From NCBI RefSeq assembly GCF_036013745.1, contig NZ_CP107880.1, forward strand, positions 6,200,001 to 6,264,000: a stretch of DNA of 64,000 nucleotides, read 5' to 3'. Position numbers and translations under genes: made by a program. Under the pieces are notes generated by a model that saw only the letters and a list, made by a program, of their open reading frames with translations, ran no database searches and was not told the DNA's origin. Source of the DNA: Streptomyces sp. NBC_00483. Its GTDB lineage: Bacteria > Actinomycetota > Actinomycetes > Streptomycetales > Streptomycetaceae. Of the stretch, positions 53,949 through 63,423 are shown in pieces; the stretch's first letter is position 1, and every line of letters starts with the position of its first letter.

Positions 53949-54749
53949 TCACACCGAAGCGCGCAGATAGCTCAGCAGTTGGTCGTGGAGCAGGCCGTTC
54001 GAGGCCGCCGCGTTGCCACTGTGCGGGCCGGGGCGTCCGTCGAGCCCGGTGTAGCTGCCGCCCGCCTCGGAGACGACGATCGACGGTGCCGCCATGTCCC
54101 AGAGGGAGAGCTCCGGTTCGGCGCACATCTCGATCGATCCCTCGGCGACCATCATGTACGGCCAGAAGTCCCCGTAGCCGCGCGTGCGCCACACGGCCCG
54201 CGTCAGGTCGAGGAACCCGTCGAGCCTGCCCTGCTCCTCCCAGCCGGTCAGCGAGGAGTACGCGAACGAGGCGTCCTCCAGGCGGCCCACCTTGGAGACG
54301 TGGATGCGCGACGCGGAGGTGAGGCTGCGGCCCGTGTACGCGCCCGCTCCCTTCGCCGCCCACCAACGGCGCTGCAGTGCGGGGGCGGAGACGACGCCGA
54401 CGACCGGCTGGTAGCCGCCCTCGCCGGCCTCCATCAGGGAGATCAGCGTCGCCCAGACCGGGACGCCGCGCACGTAGTTCTTGGTCCCGTCGATCGGGTC
54501 GATGACCCAGCGGCGCGGGCCCGTGCCCTGGATCCCGTACTCCTCGCCCAGGATCGCGTCACGCGGCCGTGCCCGTTGAAGGTTGCCGCGGATCAACTCC
54601 TCGGCAGCCTTGTCCGCCTCGCTCACCGGAGTCATGTCCGGTTTGGTCTCCACCTTCAGGTCGAGAGCCTTGAACCGGTCCATCGTCGCGGCATCGGCGA
54701 CGTCCGCGAGGACGTGGGCGAGCCGCAGATCATCTTGGTAGTCGGGCAT
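53949..54749 (-). CDS. hisN: Histidinol-phosphate phosphatase HisN (inositol monophosphatase family)
   Basis: 266 aa. IMPase motifs: metal site GEEYGIQG, DPIDGTKNYVRG and WDMAAPSIVVSEAGG. The actinobacterial HisN performs the penultimate histidine step, histidinol phosphate to histidinol, and the gene sits in this neighbourhood (near sigR) in S. coelicolor. TACTGT (minus strand, 54761-54756) ends 6 nt before ATG 54749, giving a leaderless mRNA. Confidence 0.88.
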   Translation of the reverse strand: MPDYQDDLRLAHVLADVADAATMDRFKALDLKVETKPDMTPVSEADKAAEELIRGNLQRARPRDAILGEEYGIQGTGPRRWVIDPIDGTKNYVRGVPVWATLISLMEAGEGGYQPVVGVVSAPALQRRWWAAKGAGAYTGRSLTSASRIHVSKVGRLEDASFAYSSLTGWEEQGRLDGFLDLTRAVWRTRGYGDFWPYMMVAEGSIEMCAEPELSLWDMAAPSIVVSEAGGSYTGLDGRPGPHSGNAAASNGLLHDQLLSYLRASV

Positions 54750-54903
54750 GAGTGAACAGTATCGATCGTGGTACGCCGACTGCTACAGGGACCGATCCGA
54801 CGCCGGGCCCTGTGCGCTCGACGCGGGGGATTGACACCGCGTACGAGCGCGTCAACTCTGGCCACACAGGCCTGACGAAACCCGGCGAACCGGGGAGGCG
54901 ACG

Positions 54904-55485
54904 ATGCCTGCAGCGCGGGAATCCCTACTGGAAGCGGCCTATACGGCGCTCGGGCGACGGCCGTGGGGCGGGGTGCGGATGGTCGACGTGGCAGCGGTCG
55001 CCGGGGTCTCCCGGCAGACCCTCTACAACGAGTTCGGCAGCAAGGAAGGGCTCGCTCGCGCCCTCGTGCGCCGAGAGGCAGACGCCTATCTCGCGGGCGT
55101 GGACCGGGCGTTGAAGGAGGGCGGGCTCGACGGCGTGGCCGAGTGGACCGTCGCCAGTGCGCGGCGCAATCCGCTGGTGCGGGCCGCGCTCACCGGGTGC
55201 TGGAGCGAGCGCCTGCCCGCGCCGACGCTGTCCGCCGTGCCGTCCTCCTCGTCCGTGCCGGCCCAGCGCAGAGCGGACGGGCCGCTGCCGGCGCCCGGCG
55301 ACTTCGTGGTCGCGGTGCGGGACCGGAGTGTGGCCGCGCTCGGTGTGCCGGGGGTGGCGAAGAGCGAGGTGGAGGCGCTGGCGCGGGACTGCGAGGTGGC
55401 GGTGCGGCTCGCGCTGTCGTGCGTGATGGCGCCGCCGGGTGAGGGCGGGGTCGCGCGGATGGTGCGCGAGGTCGTGCGCCGGTAG
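54904..55485 (+). CDS. TetR-family transcriptional regulator
   Basis: 193 aa. The N-terminal helix-turn-helix is VDVAAVAGVSRQTLYNEFGS (residues about 25-44), followed by the usual K-E-G-L-A. The C-terminal ligand domain is unassigned. It faces an SMR efflux gene that converges on it, so it may control that pump, though the divergent promoter arrangement typical of such pairs is absent. Confidence 0.9.
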   Translation: MPAARESLLEAAYTALGRRPWGGVRMVDVAAVAGVSRQTLYNEFGSKEGLARALVRREADAYLAGVDRALKEGGLDGVAEWTVASARRNPLVRAALTGCWSERLPAPTLSAVPSSSSVPAQRRADGPLPAPGDFVVAVRDRSVAALGVPGVAKSEVEALARDCEVAVRLALSCVMAPPGEGGVARMVREVVRR

Positions 55486-55549
55486 CGCGGACGCTCAGGG
55501 AGCCGGTGGAACGGACGCTCGGTGGGCCGGTAGAGCGGACGCGTCAGTG
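55478..55549 (+). repeat. Three 24-bp repeats linking the ends of two convergent genes
   Basis: Units start at 55478, 55502 and 55526 with core GCCGGTrGmrCGGACGC. The first covers the TetR stop, and the last runs into the 3' end of the SMR gene. Confidence 0.75.
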
Positions 55550-55867
55550 CGCCGAGCCCGACAGCTGCAGGCCGATCACGCCCGCGATCACCAGGCTGAT
55601 GGAGACGATCTTGAGGACCGAGACCATGTCTCCGAGGAAGACCATGCCGTAGATCGCCGTGCCGGCCGCGCCGATGCCCGTCCACACCGCGTAGGCAGGA
55701 CCCACGTCGAGCTTCTTCAGGGAGAGCGTGAGGAGTCCGAAGCTGCCTAGGGCGAACGCGGCGAACGCGACCGTCGGCCACAGCCGGGTGAAGCCGTGGG
55801 AGAGCTTCAGGCAGACGGCGAATCCGGTCTCCAGGATCCCCGCGACGACGACCAGCAGCCACGCCAT
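55544..55867 (-). CDS. SMR-family multidrug efflux protein
   Basis: 107 aa with four membrane helices. The essential membrane glutamate is in VVAGILETGFAVCLK, and the last helices carry GPAYAVWTGIG and FLGDMVSVLKIVSISLV, the SMR signature closer to SugE/Gdx than EmrE (guanidinium exporters). ATG 55867 has GGGAGG 9 nt upstream. Confidence 0.9.
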   Translation of the reverse strand: MAWLLVVVAGILETGFAVCLKLSHGFTRLWPTVAFAAFALGSFGLLTLSLKKLDVGPAYAVWTGIGAAGTAIYGMVFLGDMVSVLKIVSISLVIAGVIGLQLSGSAH

Positions 55868-55976
55868 GTCCTTGTGCCTCCCGCGTTCCACTGATCTCTG
55901 AATGTCTGTGATCTTGCGTCCGGCTTGGTGCGATTATGCCCTTACCTGTGTGGCGCGGCAGCAAACAAGCGCGAGT

Positions 55977-56987
55977 TCAGTCGCCGTCCCGGCGCTCCCG
56001 TGTCGCGAGGAGGCGGCGCAGCGAGTACAGCCGGGCCGGATCCGCGTGCCCCTCCTCCACGTAGGCGTCCAGGGCGCAGTCGGGTTCGTCGTGGCTGCAC
56101 GCGCGCGGGCAGTTCTCCGTGCCCGGCACCAGGTCGGGGAAGGCGTTGATGACGCGCGACGGGTCCACGTGGTGCAGTCCGAACGACCGCACGCCGGGCG
56201 TGTCGATCACCCAGCCCGCGTCCCCCGACAACGGCAGCGCGAGCGCCGACGTCGTCGTGTGCCTGCCGCGCCCGGTCACCGCGTTGACATGCCCCGTCGT
56301 ACGCCGCTGATCGTCCGGCACCAGGGCGTTGACCAGCGTCGTCTTTCCGACGCCGGAGTGGCCGACGAACGCCGTGATCTTCCCGTCGAGCTGCTCGCGC
56401 ACCCGCTCCACGGCCGAGCCGTCCTCCAGCTCGGTACGGCTGGTGACGACGTACGGGATGTCGAGCGCCCCGTACAGCTCGAGCATCTTGTCCGGCGGCG
56501 CCAGGTCCGACTTCGTCAGGACGAGGAGCGGGGTGAGGCCGCCGTCGAACGCCGCCACCAGGCAGCGGTCGATCATGCGCGGGCGCGGCTCGGGGTCGGC
56601 GAGCGCGGTGACAATGGCGAGCTGGTCGGCATTGGCGACGACCACCCGCTCGTACGGGTCGTCGTCGTCCGCCGTGCGGCGCAGCAGGGAGCTGCGGCCC
56701 CCGATGCGGACGATGCGCGCGAGGGTGTCCTTCTTGCCGGACAGATCGCCGACGACGGAGACCCGGTCGCCCACGACCGCCGCCTTGCGGCCCAGCTCGC
56801 GGGCCTTCATCGCGGTCACGGGGACGTCGTCGATGAGGACCGTGAGCCGGCCGCGGTCGACCGTGAGGACCATGCCCTCGGCCGCGTCCTCGTGCTTGGG
56901 TCGGATGTTGCTCCGCGGCCGGTTGCCCTTGCGGTTCGGGCGCTGCCGGATGTCGTCCTCGTCGGTGTGCTTGCCGTAGCGGCGCAT
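55977..56987 (-). CDS. rsgA: Ribosome small subunit GTPase RsgA
   Basis: 336 aa, circularly permuted GTPase: OB-fold N-terminus, G4 motif LTKSD, then G1 GHSGVGKTT and G3 DTPGVRSF, with zinc residues in CPRACSHDEPDC. It aids late 30S maturation. Starts 12 nt downstream of the aroA stop, so both are likely one transcript. The Lys/Arg-rich N-terminus is typical for actinobacteria. Confidence 0.94.
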   Translation of the reverse strand: MRRYGKHTDEDDIRQRPNRKGNRPRSNIRPKHEDAAEGMVLTVDRGRLTVLIDDVPVTAMKARELGRKAAVVGDRVSVVGDLSGKKDTLARIVRIGGRSSLLRRTADDDDPYERVVVANADQLAIVTALADPEPRPRMIDRCLVAAFDGGLTPLLVLTKSDLAPPDKMLELYGALDIPYVVTSRTELEDGSAVERVREQLDGKITAFVGHSGVGKTTLVNALVPDDQRRTTGHVNAVTGRGRHTTTSALALPLSGDAGWVIDTPGVRSFGLHHVDPSRVINAFPDLVPGTENCPRACSHDEPDCALDAYVEEGHADPARLYSLRRLLATRERRDGD

Positions 56988-56999
56988 CGCGGTGTACCC

Positions 57000-58325
57000 C
57001 TACGCCCGGTCGGTCCCGAGCATCGCGGCCCACATGTCGGGGAAGTCCGGCAGCGTCTTCGCGGTGGTCGCCACGTTCTCGATCTGTACGTCCTTGACCG
57101 CGAGGCCGATGATCGCGCCCGCGGTGGCCATGCGGTGGTCGTCGTACGTGTGGAAGATCCCGCCGTGCAGCTTGCGCGGGCGGATGTGCAGACCGTCGGC
57201 GGTCTCCGTCACATCACCGCCCAGCTCGTTGATCTCCTTGGTGAGCGCGGCAAGGCGGTCCGTCTCGTGCAGGCGCAGATGGGCGACGCCGCGCAGGGTG
57301 GACGGGGAGTCGGCCAGGGCGGCCACCGCGGCGATGCCGGGGGTCAGCTCGCCGACCTCGCTCAGGTCGACGTCGATGCCGTGGATCGACCCCGACCCGG
57401 TGAACTCGAGCCCGCGCTCGGTCAGTTCACAGCCGCCGCCCATCTGCGTGAAGATGTCGCGCAGCGCGTCGCCGGGCTGCGTGGTGTGCTCGGGCCAGTC
57501 GGGGATCGTCACCTTGCCGCCGGTGATCAGGGCCGCGGCCAGGAACGGCTGGGCGTTCGAGAGGTCCGGCTCGATGGTGATGTCCCGGCCGAGCAGGGCG
57601 CCGGGCGTGACCCGCCACACGTTCGGTTCGCCGCCCGACTCCGGGGTGTCGACCTGGGCGCCGACCGCGCGCAGCATGTCGACCGTCATGCGGATGTGCG
57701 GCATGGAGGGGAGGGCCGAGCCCGTGTGCCGGACCTCGACCCCTTGGTTGAAGCGCGGGCCCGACAGCAGCAGGGCCGAAACGAACTGGGACGACGACGA
57801 GGCGTCGATCTCCACCGGGCCGCCCTCCAGGGCGCCCCCGCCGTGCACCGTCAGCGGCAGCGCGCCGCGGCCCTCGTCGTCGATCCGGGCGCCGAGCGCG
57901 CGCAGCGCGTCGATCACGCCGTGCAGCGGACGCTCGTACGAACGGGGGTCGCCGTCGAACCGGATCGGACCGTCGGCGAGCGAGGCGACCGGCGGCAGGA
58001 AGCGCATCACGGTGCCCGCGTTGCCGACGTCGACCGTGGCGGGCCCCTGAAGGCCGGACGGGATGACGCGCCACGCCTCACCGGACCCGTCGGGCCCCAC
58101 GCCTTCCTCGATGCCCACACCCATCTCGCGCAGCGCGGCCGCCATCAGCAGCGTGTCGCGGGAGCGCAGCGGGCGGCGCAGCCAGCCCGGCTCCGCGGCG
58201 AGCGCGGCGAGCACGAGCGCCCGGTTGGTGACGGATTTGGACCCCGGCACCTGAACAGTCGCGTCGACGGCTCCGCTCGCGAGAGGGGCGGGCCAGAGGG
58301 CGGTGTGGGCCGGGTTCGTGGTCAT
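57000..58325 (-). CDS. aroA: 3-phosphoshikimate 1-carboxyvinyltransferase (EPSP synthase)
   Basis: 441 aa. Signature [14 protein letters not shown] at the N-terminus, [12 protein letters not shown] (phosphoenolpyruvate loop) and [12 protein letters not shown] near the C-terminus are all present. It makes EPSP in the shikimate pathway for aromatic amino acids. The loop reads GNAGTVMR where many enzymes have GNAGTAMR. First gene of aroA-rsgA; the M50 peptidase gene (58362-59063) is transcribed towards it from 37 nt upstream and may belong to the same unit. Confidence 0.96.
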   Translation of the reverse strand: MTTNPAHTALWPAPLASGAVDATVQVPGSKSVTNRALVLAALAAEPGWLRRPLRSRDTLLMAAALREMGVGIEEGVGPDGSGEAWRVIPSGLQGPATVDVGNAGTVMRFLPPVASLADGPIRFDGDPRSYERPLHGVIDALRALGARIDDEGRGALPLTVHGGGALEGGPVEIDASSSSQFVSALLLSGPRFNQGVEVRHTGSALPSMPHIRMTVDMLRAVGAQVDTPESGGEPNVWRVTPGALLGRDITIEPDLSNAQPFLAAALITGGKVTIPDWPEHTTQPGDALRDIFTQMGGGCELTERGLEFTGSGSIHGIDVDLSEVGELTPGIAAVAALADSPSTLRGVAHLRLHETDRLAALTKEINELGGDVTETADGLHIRPRKLHGGIFHTYDDHRMATAGAIIGLAVKDVQIENVATTAKTLPDFPDMWAAMLGTDRA

Positions 58326-58361
58326 GCCCCAACTCTAGTCGGCCCCCGGGAAGGCACCTGC

Positions 58362-59063
58362 TCACAGCCCCAGCAGCCAGCGGCCACCGCCGAGCAGTGA
58401 GCACAGTGAGACGGCGTGGAAGAAAAACAGCCACATTCCCGCGGGGACGTGCGTGAGGCGCGAGAGCTGGTCGGCGTCGGAGTCGCCCGCGCCTCCCCTG
58501 TGGCGCTTGCGCTGCAGCTCGAAGGCGGGGCGCACGCCACCGAGGAGCAGGAACCAGACCACGGTGTACGCGAAGGCCGCCTGGACCTGCGGCCCCGCGA
58601 GCCAGGAGACGAGGACGAAGGCGCCGCCGGCGACGACGACGGTCAGCACCCCGTACGCGTTCCTGATCATCACGAGCATCGCCACGAGCAGCGCCGTGGC
58701 CAGCCACAGCAGCAGTGTGATGTGTCCCTCGGAGAGCAGCGCCGCGCCGCCGAGACCGAGCAGCGGCGGGGCCGTGTACCCGGCGGCCGCGGTCAGGATC
58801 ATGCCGAGGCCGGTCGGTTTGCCGCGGCTCACGGTGAGGCCGCTGGTGTCGCCGTGCAGCCGGATGCCGTCGAGGCGGCGGCCCATCAGCAGGGCGATCA
58901 GGCCGTGGCCGCCCTCGTGGGCGATCGTGATGGCGTTACGGGACAGCCGCCAGATGCCGTGCGGGACGATCGCGGCGAGCGCGACGACGGCCGTGGCGAT
59001 CGTCACCCACTGGTCGGGGTCGGACTGGGTCCCGAAGATCCGGTCCCAGAGGCTGGCGTCCAT
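58362..59063 (-). CDS. M50-type membrane metallopeptidase
   Basis: 233 aa with about six membrane helices. HEGGHGLIALLMG in the second helix region is the HExxH zinc site, and GGVRPAFEL near the C-terminus may supply the third ligand. M50 enzymes cut within membranes; there is no PDZ domain, so it belongs to the short family. GGGAG lies about 13 nt before ATG 59063. Confidence 0.85.
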   Translation of the reverse strand: MDASLWDRIFGTQSDPDQWVTIATAVVALAAIVPHGIWRLSRNAITIAHEGGHGLIALLMGRRLDGIRLHGDTSGLTVSRGKPTGLGMILTAAAGYTAPPLLGLGGAALLSEGHITLLLWLATALLVAMLVMIRNAYGVLTVVVAGGAFVLVSWLAGPQVQAAFAYTVVWFLLLGGVRPAFELQRKRHRGGAGDSDADQLSRLTHVPAGMWLFFFHAVSLCSLLGGGRWLLGL

Positions 59064-59123
59064 GTGTTTCGGCTGCTCCCGTTCGGGTTCGGTGGCGGGT
59101 CGGCATCTGGCACTGTGGCACGT

Positions 59124-59963
59124 ATGTGCGGACGTTATGCATCGAGTCGCAGGCCCGAGGATCTCGCAGGAATCTTTGAGATCGAGAAGTGGGAGCCGGA
59201 GGAGGCCTATGAGGCCGATTTCAATGTGGCTCCCACCAAGGAGGTCTACGCGGTTCTCGACCGCCCGGTGAAGGACGCCGAGGCCGCCTCTCACAGTTCC
59301 TCCGCCACGGGTCGTCCGGTTCGCCAGCTGCGCAAGCTCAAGTGGGGGCTCGTGCCGTCCTGGTCCAAGACGCCGGAGGGCGGCGCCCGCATGATCAACG
59401 CGCGGGCCGAGACCGTGCACGAGAAGCCCTCGTTCCGCCGGGCCTTCACCACGCGGCGCTGCATCCTGCCCGCGGACGGCTATTACGAGTGGGTGACCGC
59501 GCCGTCCGAGCGCGACCTGGAGGTCGAGGGCAAGAAGAAGCGGCCCCGCAAGCAGCCGTACTTCGTGACGCCCGCGGACGGCTCGGTCTTCGCGATGGCC
59601 GGGCTCTACGAGTTCTGGCACGACCGCACGCTCCCGGACGAGCACCCGCTGGCCTGGTGGGTGACGTGCTCCGTGATCACCACGGAGGCGGAGACCGCTC
59701 CGCTCGGCGTCGCGCCGAAGGAGGGGCCGGGGTCCCTCGCCGACATCCACCCCCGGATGCCGCTGATGCTGACACCGGACCGGTGGGACGACTGGCTGGA
59801 CCCGGCCCGTACGGACGTCGATGACCTTCGGTCGCTCCTCGCCCCTCCTCCGGAGGGGCTGATGCGGGCGTATCCCGTGTCCACGGCGGTGAGCAATGTG
59901 CGCAACAACGGCGCGGAGCTTGTTCGGGAGCTGGAGGGGCCGGAGGAGGGCACGCTCTTCTGA
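59124..59963 (+). CDS. SRAP/YedK abasic-site DNA-protein crosslink enzyme
   Basis: 279 aa. The catalytic Cys2 (MCGRYASS) becomes N-terminal after Met removal; the Asn of NARAETVHEKPSF and the Glu/His pair (PADGYYEW, HPRMPLML) complete the SRAP site. Family role: covalently shields abasic sites in single-stranded DNA. No ribosome site; CACTGT ends 7 nt before ATG 59124. The basic insertion (EGKKKRPRKQP) is common in actinobacteria. Confidence 0.93.
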   Translation: MCGRYASSRRPEDLAGIFEIEKWEPEEAYEADFNVAPTKEVYAVLDRPVKDAEAASHSSSATGRPVRQLRKLKWGLVPSWSKTPEGGARMINARAETVHEKPSFRRAFTTRRCILPADGYYEWVTAPSERDLEVEGKKKRPRKQPYFVTPADGSVFAMAGLYEFWHDRTLPDEHPLAWWVTCSVITTEAETAPLGVAPKEGPGSLADIHPRMPLMLTPDRWDDWLDPARTDVDDLRSLLAPPPEGLMRAYPVSTAVSNVRNNGAELVRELEGPEEGTLF

Positions 59964-60045
59964 CGCGGCCGGCCGTGGTGGACGACTCGGGGCTCTGCCC
60001 CGGACCCCGCGGGCCCTCGTCCCAGAGCGGGGCTTAAATGGCCAC

Positions 60046-60681
60046 GTGACACGTAGCGAAATCATCCCCACCGAAACCGGCGACGCCCGTATCACCTGGC
60101 ACTCCGCCAAGACCCCGAAGCTGGTGCTGGCCGTCAGTCATGGCGCCGGTGGCGGTATCGAGGCACGCGACCTCGTGGCCCTCGCCGGGGCCCTCCGCGC
60201 CCACGGAGTGAGCGTCGCTCTCGTGGAGCAGCCCTGGCGCGTCGCGGGGAAGAAGCTCGCGCCCGCCCCGAAGACGCTCGACAAGGGGTGGCGGGGCATC
60301 TGGCCCGCATTGGAGAAGCCCGGACTCCCGGTGATCGCCGGAGGCAGGAGCGCCGGCGCCCGCGTCGCCTGCCGTACCGCGGGGGAACTCGGCGCCGCCG
60401 CCGTGCTCGCGCTCAGCTTTCCGCTGCACCCGCCGGGCAAGCCGGAGAAGTCCCGTTCCGAGGAACTCCTCGGCGCGGGCGTGCCCACCCTCGTCGTACA
60501 GGGCGGCAACGACCCCTTCGGCAAGCCCGCGGAGTTCCCGGAGTCCGGCGCGTACGAACTCACCGAAGTCCCCTACGGGGACCATGGCTTCGCCGTTCCG
60601 AAGCGCGCGGACATCACCCAGGAAGAGGCCCTCTCCGTGATCACCGACGCGGTCACGAAGTGGACCGGATCACTCGTCTAG
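60046..60681 (+). CDS. Alpha/beta-hydrolase (KANL3/Tex30-like)
   Basis: 211 aa. Oxyanion segment SHGAGGGIEARD, nucleophile GGRSAGARVA and the histidine in YGDHGFAVPKR complete a triad with Asp in QGGNDPFG. Substrate unknown. TTAAAT (60034-60039) lies 6 nt before GTG 60046, so the mRNA is probably leaderless. It ends 7 nt before the sigma-R promoter. Confidence 0.85.
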   Translation: MTRSEIIPTETGDARITWHSAKTPKLVLAVSHGAGGGIEARDLVALAGALRAHGVSVALVEQPWRVAGKKLAPAPKTLDKGWRGIWPALEKPGLPVIAGGRSAGARVACRTAGELGAAAVLALSFPLHPPGKPEKSRSEELLGAGVPTLVVQGGNDPFGKPAEFPESGAYELTEVPYGDHGFAVPKRADITQEEALSVITDAVTKWTGSLV

Positions 60682-60687
60682 CAGCCG

Positions 60688-60713
60688 GGAATGTTGAGGC
60701 CGGGACGACTGTT
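60688..60713 (+). promoter_or_regulatory. Autoregulatory sigma-R promoter (sigRp2)
   Basis: GGAAT (60688-60692), exactly 18 nt, GTT (60711-60713). It precedes the upstream ATG 60761 of the long isoform, as known for sigRp2 in S. coelicolor. Confidence 0.88.
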
Positions 60714-60760
60714 GTGCGGACTGTCGGTGCACAGAGTTCGTACGAGAGGAAGTCCGCCGC

Positions 60761-60925
60761 ATGGGTTCAGTCGCTTGCCCCAGCCGTGCCACCGCTCCTG
60801 ACCTGGAGTGGAGCGTGCTGAGCGCGGCCAAGACCGCTCCTGTTCGGGCGGCGGGCGGACCGGATCGTCGTCTATCCTCCGATTCGAGCGGGGTCTCCTT
60901 TGGCTCCGTGACATCGCTTGAGGAG
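60761..60925 (+). other. sigR: Alternative N-terminal extension of sigma-R (55 codons, sigma-R' isoform)
   Basis: ATG 60761 has a clear ribosome site (GAGAGGA, 60745-60751) and is in frame with sigR. It adds exactly 55 residues before GTG 60926, the length reported for the unstable sigma-R' isoform made from the sigma-R-dependent transcript. No domain is visible. Confidence 0.75.
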
Positions 60926-61609
60926 GTGGGTCCGGTCACAGGGACCGACGCAGGGACCGAGCACGGCCACGCGGAGGAGCGCCCCGAGACTCCCGGGAAC
61001 GGGGAGAGCACCGCTGAGCGCAACGCGCGCTTCGAGCGGGACGCGCTGGAATTTCTCGACCAGATGTATTCGGCGGCCCTGCGCATGACGCGCAACCCGG
61101 CCGACGCCGAGGACCTGGTGCAGGAGACGTATGCGAAGGCGTACGCCTCGTTCCACCAGTTCCGTGAGGGCACGAACCTCAAGGCGTGGCTGTACCGGAT
61201 CCTTACGAACACTTTCATCAACTCGTACCGCAAGAAGCAGCGCGAGCCCCAGCGCAGTGCCGCCGAGGAGATCGAGGACTGGCAGCTGGCCCGGGCCGAG
61301 TCGCACATGTCGACCGGTCTGCGCTCCGCCGAGTCGCAGGCGCTCGACCACCTGCCCGACTCGGACGTGAAGCGGGCGCTCCAGGCGATCCCCGAGGAAT
61401 TCCGCATCGCGGTCTATCTCGCGGACGTAGAGGGCTTTGCGTACAAGGAGATCGCGGACATCATGGGAACACCCATCGGTACGGTGATGTCCCGGCTGCA
61501 CCGTGGCCGTCGCCAGCTGCGCGGCATGCTGGAGGACTACGCCCGTGATCGCGGGCTCGTCCCGGCCGGTGCCGGTCAGGCGAACGAAGCGAAAGGCTCG
61601 GGCTCATGA
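60926..61609 (+). CDS. sigR: ECF sigma factor SigR (thiol/disulfide stress)
   Basis: 227 aa. Region 2 ([38 protein letters not shown]) and region 4 ([38 protein letters not shown]) are those of group ECF sigma-R. It directs the oxidative thiol regulon. The rsrA start overlaps its stop (ATGA at 61606-61609), so sigma and anti-sigma are made in step. GTG 60926 follows homologues; it has no well-spaced ribosome site. The long isoform would start at 60761. Confidence 0.96.
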   Translation: MGPVTGTDAGTEHGHAEERPETPGNGESTAERNARFERDALEFLDQMYSAALRMTRNPADAEDLVQETYAKAYASFHQFREGTNLKAWLYRILTNTFINSYRKKQREPQRSAAEEIEDWQLARAESHMSTGLRSAESQALDHLPDSDVKRALQAIPEEFRIAVYLADVEGFAYKEIADIMGTPIGTVMSRLHRGRRQLRGMLEDYARDRGLVPAGAGQANEAKGSGS

Positions 61610-61902
61610 GCTGCGGAGAGCCGCACGAGACGGACTGCAGTGAAGTCCTGGACCATCTCTACGAGTTCCTCGACCACGAGATGCCGGACAGTGACTGCAC
61701 CAAGTTCGAGGTGCACTTCGAGGAGTGCTCCCCGTGCCTGGAGAAGTACGGCCTTGAGCAGGCCGTGAAGAAGCTGGTGAAGCGGTGCTGCGGTCATGAC
61801 GACGTGCCCACCGATCTGCGGGCCAAGGTCATGGGGCGGATCGAAGTGATCCGCTCGGGCCAGGTCACGCCCGAAGAGGGCATGGGCAATCCGCTCGCCT
61901 GA
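61606..61902 (+). CDS. rsrA: Zinc-binding anti-sigma factor RsrA
   Basis: 98 aa of the ZAS family. Cys3, Cys11, His37, Cys41 and Cys44 (HFEECSPC) match the residues that hold zinc and form the redox disulfide in S. coelicolor; Cys31, Cys61 and Cys62 are also present. Reduced RsrA-Zn binds sigma-R; oxidation forms a disulfide, loses zinc and frees it. Confidence 0.97.
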   Translation: MSCGEPHETDCSEVLDHLYEFLDHEMPDSDCTKFEVHFEECSPCLEKYGLEQAVKKLVKRCCGHDDVPTDLRAKVMGRIEVIRSGQVTPEEGMGNPLA

Positions 61903-62091
61903 GGCGCCTGTCGCCTGAAGTGGCTTCGTCTGAAGCGCCTGTTGCCCGAAGTGCCTGCTGAACCGGGCCCCGTTCACCCGATCGTGCGAATCCGGGGCCC
62001 GAGGTCCGGGCAATCCCCGTGATGCGGCGCGAGCGCCTTCCCGCCCGTCCTATCCTCCCTGAACTGGACGCCTTGGGGAGGGAGTTGGGGC

Positions 62092-63423
62092 ATGCGGTCG
62101 GTTCCGCTCGTGGCCCGTGCGTATGTGCTCCTGACCGCCGGCGTCGCCGTGGTCTGCGCCGCCCCCGCGTTCTCCGCCACCACGTCGTGGCCCGGCGTCG
62201 CGCTGCTCGCGTTCCTCTACGCGGGGTGTGAGCAGCTCGGCCGCTGCCGGCTCGTCGGGCGGCGCGCCCCCAAGGGGATGGGCACCTTCTTTCCCGTACT
62301 GCTCGCCGGGGCGTTTCTGCTGCCGCCGGCCGCCGCCGCGCTCGTCGCCCTGCCCGGCGCCCTGCTCACCTCGGTCGAGCGGCGGCCCGCGTGGCTGCGC
62401 AAGGTGTGGCGCGCGGCCCAACTCGCCCTCGCCTCCTGGGCCGCGGCCCGGGTCTTCGGCGCGCTCGGCGGGCCCGAAGCGGTCGCCGACCCCCGGTTCC
62501 CGTACGCGCTCGTACCCGGTGGCGCCGCGGTCCTCGCGTTCTGCGCCACACTCACCGTGCTCGACGGGGGCGTGCTCGCCTCCGCGGAGCGGGTCCCGGT
62601 GCGCAGCGCCTGGCGCGGGCTCTTCCTGCGGATGCTCGCGCCGGTGGCCGCGCACGGGCTCGCGGGCCTGGTGATGGCGACGATGTGGACGAGTTCGTAC
62701 GGTCCGCTCGCCGCGCTGCTCGTGCTCCTGCCGATGTACATCTCCTGCTGGGTGTTCGCCCAGTACCAGCGGGAGTGGTCGGCCCACCAGGCCACGATCC
62801 GGGCGCTCGTGCAGGCCGTCGACATCAAGGACGGCTATACGCGCGGGCACAGTGAGCGGGTCGGGCAGGCGTCGATGATGATCGCGCGCGAGCTCGGGAT
62901 GGCGGGGGAGCGGGTGGAGGCGCTGCGGTTCGCCGGGATCCTGCACGACGTGGGGAAACTCGGCGTGCCCACACGGTTGTTGCGCAAGGACGGGCCGCTG
63001 ACACCCGAGGAGCGCGAGGTCATTCAGCTGCATCCCGAGTACGGGCACGAGATGGTGCGGGGGATCGCGTTCCTGGGCGAGGCGCGGGCGGCGATTCTGC
63101 ATCACCATGAGCGGCTCGACGGGAGCGGGTATCCGTACGGGCTCGTGGGGGCGCAGATTCCGGAGTTCGCGCGGGTGGTGGCGGTGGCCGACGCGTTCGA
63201 CGCGATGACTTCCACGCGGACGTATTCGCGGGCGCGGCCCGTTCCGGTGGCGTTGTCGGAGCTGGAGCGGTGCGCCGGTTCGCAGTTCGATCCGGTGATG
63301 GTGGGGGCGCTGGTGCGGGTGCTTGAGCGGGACGGGTGGCATCCCGTGGTCACGGCGGACGAGGCGGTGGTGCCACCGCCCCGCCCGGAAAGCGTCGCCG
63401 TCCCGCCGGCGGCGTCCCGGTGA
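62092..63423 (+). CDS. HD-GYP domain membrane protein
   Basis: 443 aa from ATG 62092 (GGAGGGAG upstream). About six N-terminal membrane helices are followed by an HD-GYP domain (about 235-400): TRGHSERV, ILHDVGKLGVP, HPEYGHEMVRG, HHHERLDGSGYP, VADAFDAMTS. HD-GYP enzymes hydrolyse cyclic di-GMP; all key residues are present. In Streptomyces c-di-GMP controls development, so a role in its turnover is plausible. The next gene overlaps its stop. Confidence 0.9.
   Translation: MRSVPLVARAYVLLTAGVAVVCAAPAFSATTSWPGVALLAFLYAGCEQLGRCRLVGRRAPKGMGTFFPVLLAGAFLLPPAAAALVALPGALLTSVERRPAWLRKVWRAAQLALASWAAARVFGALGGPEAVADPRFPYALVPGGAAVLAFCATLTVLDGGVLASAERVPVRSAWRGLFLRMLAPVAAHGLAGLVMATMWTSSYGPLAALLVLLPMYISCWVFAQYQREWSAHQATIRALVQAVDIKDGYTRGHSERVGQASMMIARELGMAGERVEALRFAGILHDVGKLGVPTRLLRKDGPLTPEEREVIQLHPEYGHEMVRGIAFLGEARAAILHHHERLDGSGYPYGLVGAQIPEFARVVAVADAFDAMTSTRTYSRARPVPVALSELERCAGSQFDPVMVGALVRVLERDGWHPVVTADEAVVPPPRPESVAVPPAASR

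Noticed and set aside
55902..58400. An 832-codon plus-strand frame opposite rsgA and aroA.
   Set aside because: Arg/His/Asp-rich with no domain and no ribosome site; the minus-strand genes carry full catalytic motifs.
60722..60743. TGTCGGTG near sigR as a fourth damage-type promoter.
   Set aside because: The position 8 nt downstream reads TCGTAC, which is not a -10 hexamer, and the element overlaps the leader of the sigma-R promoter.
60714..60925. A WblC-activated sigRp1 promoter.
   Set aside because: Such control is described in S. coelicolor, but I find no AT-rich block next to a -35 element here, so no site is called.
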